64,000 nt of DNA from Micromonospora_G sp044901685. Its GTDB lineage: Bacteria; Actinomycetota; Actinomycetes; Mycobacteriales; Micromonosporaceae. The first letter of the stretch is position 1. Each line of letters starts with the position of its first letter. Shown one piece after another: positions 60,801-64,000 of the stretch. Under the pieces are notes generated by a model, which saw only the letters and a program-made list of their open reading frames with translations, ran no database searches and had not been told where the DNA came from. The DNA lies in NCBI RefSeq assembly GCF_044901685.1, contig NZ_JBJDPS010000006.1, positions 186,001-250,000 of the forward strand, given 5' to 3'. Both the position numbers and the translations under genes were made by a program.

Positions 60801-61241
60801 TCAGCGGTCGTGGCGCCGGCCACCAGCCGGGTATTGGTGTAGCCAGTAGAAGAAGTTCTTGCTGCGGTCTTCGATGTCGGCGGCGGAGCCCGGAACGGGT
60901 CTGCTGTCGACGCGGTGCCAGACGGCGGCCAGTAGTTGGTACCAGCGGTAGTAGAGCTCTTTCAGGGCGATGGCGTGTTCACGGTCGAGGTGGGTGCACC
61001 GGTTCCAGGCGGTGATCCACTGGCGGTGTGTGCCGTGGTGCTTGGGGTCGAACAGGTTGGCGGCGAGCATGTCGAGCTGCGTGCGGACGTCTGCGATGGT
61101 GTTGGGGACGCTGATCGGCGGGATCGGTAGGCACCTCGCCGCGTTCGGGTGGGCGGCCTCGACAACGGGTCGCAACGCCCGGTGGGCGGCGACGAGGTGA
61201 GTGCGGGCGGCGGTGAAACGCTGTTGGCTCGTCGGGGGCAT
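60801..61241 (-). CDS. Hypothetical protein, 146 aa
   Basis: ATG 61241 follows TTTGGAG; the frame is open to 61253. The protein is helical and polar, with QQRFTAARTHLVAAHRALRP, NTIADVRTQLDMLAANLFDP and HAIALKELYYRWYQLLAAVW, which suggests a four-helix arrangement. There is no signal peptide. It lies 27 bp after the 76-aa gene on the same strand, within the replication/transfer block of SSB and primase genes. Function is unknown. Confidence 0.65.
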   Translation of the reverse strand: MPPTSQQRFTAARTHLVAAHRALRPVVEAAHPNAARCLPIPPISVPNTIADVRTQLDMLAANLFDPKHHGTHRQWITAWNRCTHLDREHAIALKELYYRWYQLLAAVWHRVDSRPVPGSAADIEDRSKNFFYWLHQYPAGGRRHDR

Positions 61242-61268
61242 GGGTCGCTCCAAAGGGTTCGAGCTGGG

Positions 61269-61499
61269 TTAGGTGCAGTCCAGGCCGCAGGAACGGCAGA
61301 CCAGGACCTGGCCGTTGGCGATCCACTGGCCATCGGGCCGGTCGTCGCGGCACATCTCCGGCGAGGGGTAGAGCCAGTCGCCTTCGACGACGTGGCGGCC
61401 GGGGTAGACGTATTCGCCGCAGTGGTGGGTGACGGGTTGGTCCCGGTAGTGCACAGGTGGGGCGGGCGCGGTCGGGATCGTGAACAGAGTTGGCTCCAA
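61269..61499 (-). CDS. Small Cys-containing protein, ~76 aa
   Basis: The frame opens at TTG 61499, but the best ribosome-like sequence (TTGGAG) lies over that codon, so translation may begin slightly downstream. Cysteines in THHCGEYV, EMCRDD and VLVCRSCGLDC, with nearby His, suggest a small zinc-binding domain. Proteins of this sort accompany actinobacterial element replication genes. It lies between a hairpin terminator and the 146-aa gene. Confidence 0.5.
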   Translation of the reverse strand: MEPTLFTIPTAPAPPVHYRDQPVTHHCGEYVYPGRHVVEGDWLYPSPEMCRDDRPDGQWIANGQVLVCRSCGLDCT

Positions 61500-61552
61500 G
61501 GGGGGATGGGTGTGAGCCGCTGTACGCGTCGGGGTGGAACGGCGGGCTCGGG

Positions 61553-61587
61553 CGGGCCAGTCGCGGTGGGAGTCCGCGACCGGCCCG
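61553..61587 (-). terminator. Hairpin after the first SSB gene
   Basis: CGGGCCaGTCGCGG and CCGCGACcGGCCCG (14 bases each, one mismatch) flank a 7-nt loop, 14 bp past the SSB stop on the minus strand. Position and strength fit a terminator. Confidence 0.7.
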
Positions 61588-61601
61588 CTCCCGGAGGCGC
61601 C

Positions 61602-62048
61602 TCAGTGGTGGAGAAGTTCCCGGTCGGTGGTGACGTCCGGGTAGGCGTCGGCGGCGTACTGCTCACCGTCAGCGGTGGTGACGATGTCGCCGCGACGGGT
61701 TTTGACCTGCGGTCCGGCGTGGGCGTCGGTGAACCGCATGGAGACCGACAGGTTGCGGGCCTGGACCTTCATCGCGGGCAGGTCGCTGTCGTTGATGTAG
61801 GGCAGGAGTTGCCCGGCCTCGATGATCACCTGGTCGCCGCGGGTGAGGTTGCGGGCCCGGGTGGCGAGGTCGCCCCAGCACATGACTTCGAAGAACATGG
61901 CGCGGGAGTCGACCCACTTGCCGGTGTGGTCGCGGTAGCGGTCGCGGTGCACGACGGGGAACTGGACGAACTCGCGGCCCTCGCGGGTGTGGCCGGTCTG
62001 CGGGGACGCGGTGAGCCGGGCTTCGATGACGCAGGCGAACAAGGACAT
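61602..62048 (-). CDS. ssb: Single-stranded DNA-binding protein 1
   Basis: 148 residues; TTGGAGC precedes ATG 62048. The OB fold is visible: LFACVIEARLTASPQTGHTR, EFVQFPVVHRDRYRDHTGKW, MFFEVMCWGDLATRARNLTR, then GDQVIIEAGQLLPYIN. The C-terminus (DVTTDRELLHH) lacks the acidic DDDIPF-like tip that recruits partner proteins, as in many element-encoded SSBs. It should coat single-stranded DNA during transfer or replication. It is 91 bp from the second SSB gene upstream on the same strand; both are divergent in sequence. Confidence 0.88.
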   Translation of the reverse strand: MSLFACVIEARLTASPQTGHTREGREFVQFPVVHRDRYRDHTGKWVDSRAMFFEVMCWGDLATRARNLTRGDQVIIEAGQLLPYINDSDLPAMKVQARNLSVSMRFTDAHAGPQVKTRRGDIVTTADGEQYAADAYPDVTTDRELLHH

Positions 62049-62139
62049 GACAGGGGTGCTCCAAACGTCGACAGGGGTTCGGCGAGGCGAGCGGGGCCGG
62101 CCGGTGAGAGGGCGACCAGCCCCGCGCGGAGGGTTGGGG

Positions 62140-62565
62140 TCAGAAGGCCGGTTCGAGGTCGCGGTCCGACGGCGCCCACGGGTCCTGCTCGGTGGCGGGC
62201 TTGGCGGTGCGCTGGGACTGCGCTGCGGCGAATCGCATCGAGAGGGCGACGTTCGCGGCGGTGACCTGGAGTTGGCCGGCGGGCTTCTCGGTGGTCTGGT
62301 TGAGGTAGGCCCAGACGGTGAGGTCGTCGCGGGCGTCGACGATCACGGTGTCGCCCTTCTTGGCGCTCTCGGCGACCCGTTCGGCGAGGGCTTCCCAGCA
62401 GGTGACGGTGACCCACATGGTCGGCCCGTTGACCCACTCGCCAGCTGTGGTGCGGCGGCGGGTGTTGTGTCCGACGCGCAGCTTGCAGACGGCCTTGCCG
62501 GCGGGGCTGTAGCGCAGTTCGGGCTCGTCGGCCAGGTTGCCCTCGAAGGTGAAGCTGAACAGCAT
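62140..62565 (-). CDS. ssb: Single-stranded DNA-binding protein 2
   Basis: 141 residues from ATG 62565 with GGGAG upstream. The OB fold is canonical: FTFEGNLADEPELRYSPAGK, CKLRVGHNTRRRTTAGEW, WVTVTCWEALAERVAESAKK, GDTVIVDARDDLTVWAYLNQ. The C-terminal tail is polar with a weak acidic end (DPWAPSDRDLEPAF), closer to a real SSB tip than in SSB 1. Two SSBs in tandem suggest distinct roles, for instance in donor and recipient. The upstream leader holds copy B of the structured repeat. Confidence 0.9.
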   Translation of the reverse strand: MLFSFTFEGNLADEPELRYSPAGKAVCKLRVGHNTRRRTTAGEWVNGPTMWVTVTCWEALAERVAESAKKGDTVIVDARDDLTVWAYLNQTTEKPAGQLQVTAANVALSMRFAAAQSQRTAKPATEQDPWAPSDRDLEPAF

Positions 62566-62630
62566 GACGGTGCTCCCATCAGGGTGGTGCGGGGTGCGGG
62601 TGCCGACCGGGTCGTGTGATCCGGCGCCGG

Positions 62631-62755
62631 GTGCCGCGCTGACGGGGCCGGTCAGAGCCCGCCCGTGGGCCGGGGCTGCAAGCAACCAGACAAAAAGATC
62701 TTGGCGTCGAGCGGAGCGAGACAAGACAGCCAAGATGTTTTTGGATGGGCTTAGC
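62631..62755. repeat. Structured repeat, copy B
   Basis: Shares GTGCCGCGCTGAC (62631-62643) and the inverted pair AAAAAGATCTTGG (62692-62704) / CCAAGATGTTTTT (62730-62742) with copy A at 60381, around a spacer with GAGCGGAGCGAGAC. It lies between the primase-polymerase gene end (63015) and the SSB 2 start (62565), both on the minus strand, and could be a terminator for the first or an attenuator for the second. The remaining part of 62566-63014 shows no gene. Confidence 0.65.
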
Positions 62756-63014
62756 GGCCCCGCGCCCGGGTGGGCTGACCTTCGGGTCCCTCAGCAGCGG
62801 CATCAGGCGGCCACGGATCCCACCGACCACCAACGGCCGACAACCGCACCGCACCCTGCCGGGCCCAGCACCACACTGTTCAGCCCTCGACTCGTGGCCC
62901 GGTGCCGCGGCAACCGGCAAGCCCCGACCCGCCCGCTGCCCGTGCGCTCGGCCCCACCGGCCCCGGCCGTCACCACCGGTGCACAACGACCGCCAATCGA
63001 GGTCGCGGACCGGG

Positions 63015-63887
63015 TTAGCGCCGGGGGCGGCGGAGACCGGCCCGCCAACCGGACGCGATCGTGCGCCGCGCCTCCCCCTGGCTCAACCCCACCGACACCG
63101 CCGCGTCGGTCAACCGGGGCCACACCACGGCCTCGTCGAGCGCTCCACTCGCGGCGAGCTGGCCGAGCCGGAACGCGGCCCGGTTCACCGCGTTGTTACG
63201 GCCACCGCCCGTCACCCGCTGCCCGCCCCGGAACGCCGGACGCGGCGCGGCCAGAATCCGACCGACCTCCCCGTCCAACGCGGCCTGCGCGTACCGATCG
63301 ACGTCGGCGATCGGCTCGGCCGCGACCGCCACCACCGGCGCTGGTGGGACCACCAACCGCGCAAGCGCCGGTGGGCACTGCGGCAGTGTGTCGCCGTCCC
63401 AGGGCTGGGTGAACAGGTACCGGTGGCCGGTCGCGTGCAGCGACGGCGGCGCGACCGCTGTTCCGCCCCGGCCGCGCCAGTCCACCCCGGGCAGTAACCC
63501 GATCCGACTGCCGTACCCGGTCGGGGCGAACCACAGGTGGTAGCCGAGACCCGTACGCACGAGCGGCCCGGCCGGGCGGACCACGTCGAGCAGATCGAGG
63601 ACCGCGCGCAGGCCGGCGTTGGTGTCGACGTCGCAGACATCCAGCGTGGTTCCGGTGGACAGGCCGATGTTCGCCCTCGGCCAGCGCCGCCACCACGACC
63701 GGATCAACCGGGCGTCGGTCGACGCCTCGTGCAGCCCATGCCGCAGCCGTGGATGCTTTCCCGGCGAGCCGCACCCGTCACGCTCCCGGCAGGAACAACC
63801 CCGACCGGGGACGGGGGTGTGTAGCGGCATCACCGGGATACCGGCCTCCGCGTATCGCAAGGCCGCGCCGAGCAGACTCTCTCCCAT
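63015..63887 (-). CDS. Bifunctional primase/polymerase (Prim-Pol) protein
   Basis: 290 residues; ATG 63887 has GGGAGGTG upstream. The Prim-Pol domain (~1-200) shows LRYAEAGIPVMPLHTPVPGR, CGSPGKHPRLRHGL, RRWPRANIGLSTG and the catalytic acidic strand LDVCDVDTNAG, then GYHLWFAPTGYGSRIG. The C-terminal helical part (RNNAVNRAAFRLGQLAASGA, SVGLSQGEARRTIASGWRAG) resembles the primase-C-terminal region of actinobacterial element proteins. It would make primers or extend DNA for element replication, working with the SSBs and 5'-exonuclease. No helicase domain is fused. Confidence 0.92.
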   Translation of the reverse strand: MGESLLGAALRYAEAGIPVMPLHTPVPGRGCSCRERDGCGSPGKHPRLRHGLHEASTDARLIRSWWRRWPRANIGLSTGTTLDVCDVDTNAGLRAVLDLLDVVRPAGPLVRTGLGYHLWFAPTGYGSRIGLLPGVDWRGRGGTAVAPPSLHATGHRYLFTQPWDGDTLPQCPPALARLVVPPAPVVAVAAEPIADVDRYAQAALDGEVGRILAAPRPAFRGGQRVTGGGRNNAVNRAAFRLGQLAASGALDEAVVWPRLTDAAVSVGLSQGEARRTIASGWRAGLRRPRR

Positions 63888-63934
63888 CTCTTCACCTCCC
63901 CTGCTTCCCTCCATGGTGCGTGGCACCCGGGCGT

Positions 63935-63960
63935 CTCGGCGCTTTGTTCCGGGCGCCGAG
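63935..63960. promoter_or_regulatory. Inverted repeat upstream of the primase gene
   Basis: CTCGGCGC (63935-63942) and GCGCCGAG (63953-63960) flank 10 nt, 48 bp upstream of the primase-polymerase start. It may be an operator or the terminator of a gene outside the window. Confidence 0.4.
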
Positions 63961-64000
63961 GTTTGCCTTCTGCCGTGCTCGGGGGGCCAGTGCGGCTCCG

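Noticed and set aside
1..64000. tRNA, rRNA and CRISPR features
   Set aside because: No cloverleaf with the conserved T-loop pattern, no rRNA-like block and no regularly spaced direct repeats were found by eye.

Overview
The window is high-GC DNA with GTG and ATG starts, strong GGAG-type ribosome sites and many actinobacteria-only families: DUF5753/DUF397 regulator pairs, MAB_1171c-type membrane protein, SCO6880-type conjugation protein, DUF4913 and DUF6875. This points to a filamentous actinomycete, probably Micromonosporaceae or Streptomycetaceae. The genus cannot be fixed from sequence alone. No tRNA, rRNA or CRISPR array was seen.

1-7.4 kb (minus strand): a DUF5753 regulator cut by the window edge, a hypothetical protein with faint TraB/GumN similarity, a secreted S1 protease, two GNAT/hypothetical genes, small proteins, an orphan NMT1/THI5-like solute-binding lipoprotein and a SAM methyltransferase. 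These may be the edge of the biosynthetic locus that follows.

8.5-23.2 kb (plus strand): a compact nonribosomal peptide locus. A TauD-like dioxygenase, a DUF6875 protein, a two-module NRPS (A-T-C-A-T-E-TE), an AsnB-type amidotransferase and a second TauD-like dioxygenase are overlapping or closely spaced and end at a 21-bp inverted repeat. An IMP dehydrogenase of the Tritrichomonas-like lineage and a RimK-like ATP-grasp ligase follow. The predicted product is a modified dipeptide whose second residue is D-configured, hydroxylated and/or amidated. The IMPDH is either a resistance copy of a target or a biosynthetic enzyme. I do not recognise this gene set as a described pathway.

23.4-32.3 kb: accessory and regulatory genes (GNAT, XRE regulators, a GGDEF protein, a DUF5753/DUF397 pair). 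They include a three-gene minus-strand operon encoding an unknown 315-residue protein, a P-loop protein and a class I aminoacyl-tRNA-synthetase-like core fused to an ASCH domain. This operon may be an undescribed RNA-linked system.

32.5-64 kb: a conjugative element using a type IV secretion system rather than the FtsK-like single-protein transfer common in actinomycetes. A regulatory operon (HTH repressor, ImmA/IrrE metallopeptidase, MAB_1171c membrane protein, PAP2 protein, M23 hydrolase) diverges from a tightly coupled transfer operon (VirB2-like, VirB8-like candidate, VirB6-like, SCO6880-type, VirB4, VirD4 and two DnaB-N-like proteins). Cargo follows: an SCP1.201/DddA-like deaminase with a candidate immunity gene, frameshifted phosphotransferase and Nudix genes, an NYN-LOTUS protein, a GNAT, a 5'-3' exonuclease and an intact APH-type kinase. 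A 1508-residue MobF relaxase-helicase, an oriT-like upstream region, two SSBs and a primase-polymerase complete the mobilisation and replication part. The integrase and right end are outside the window.
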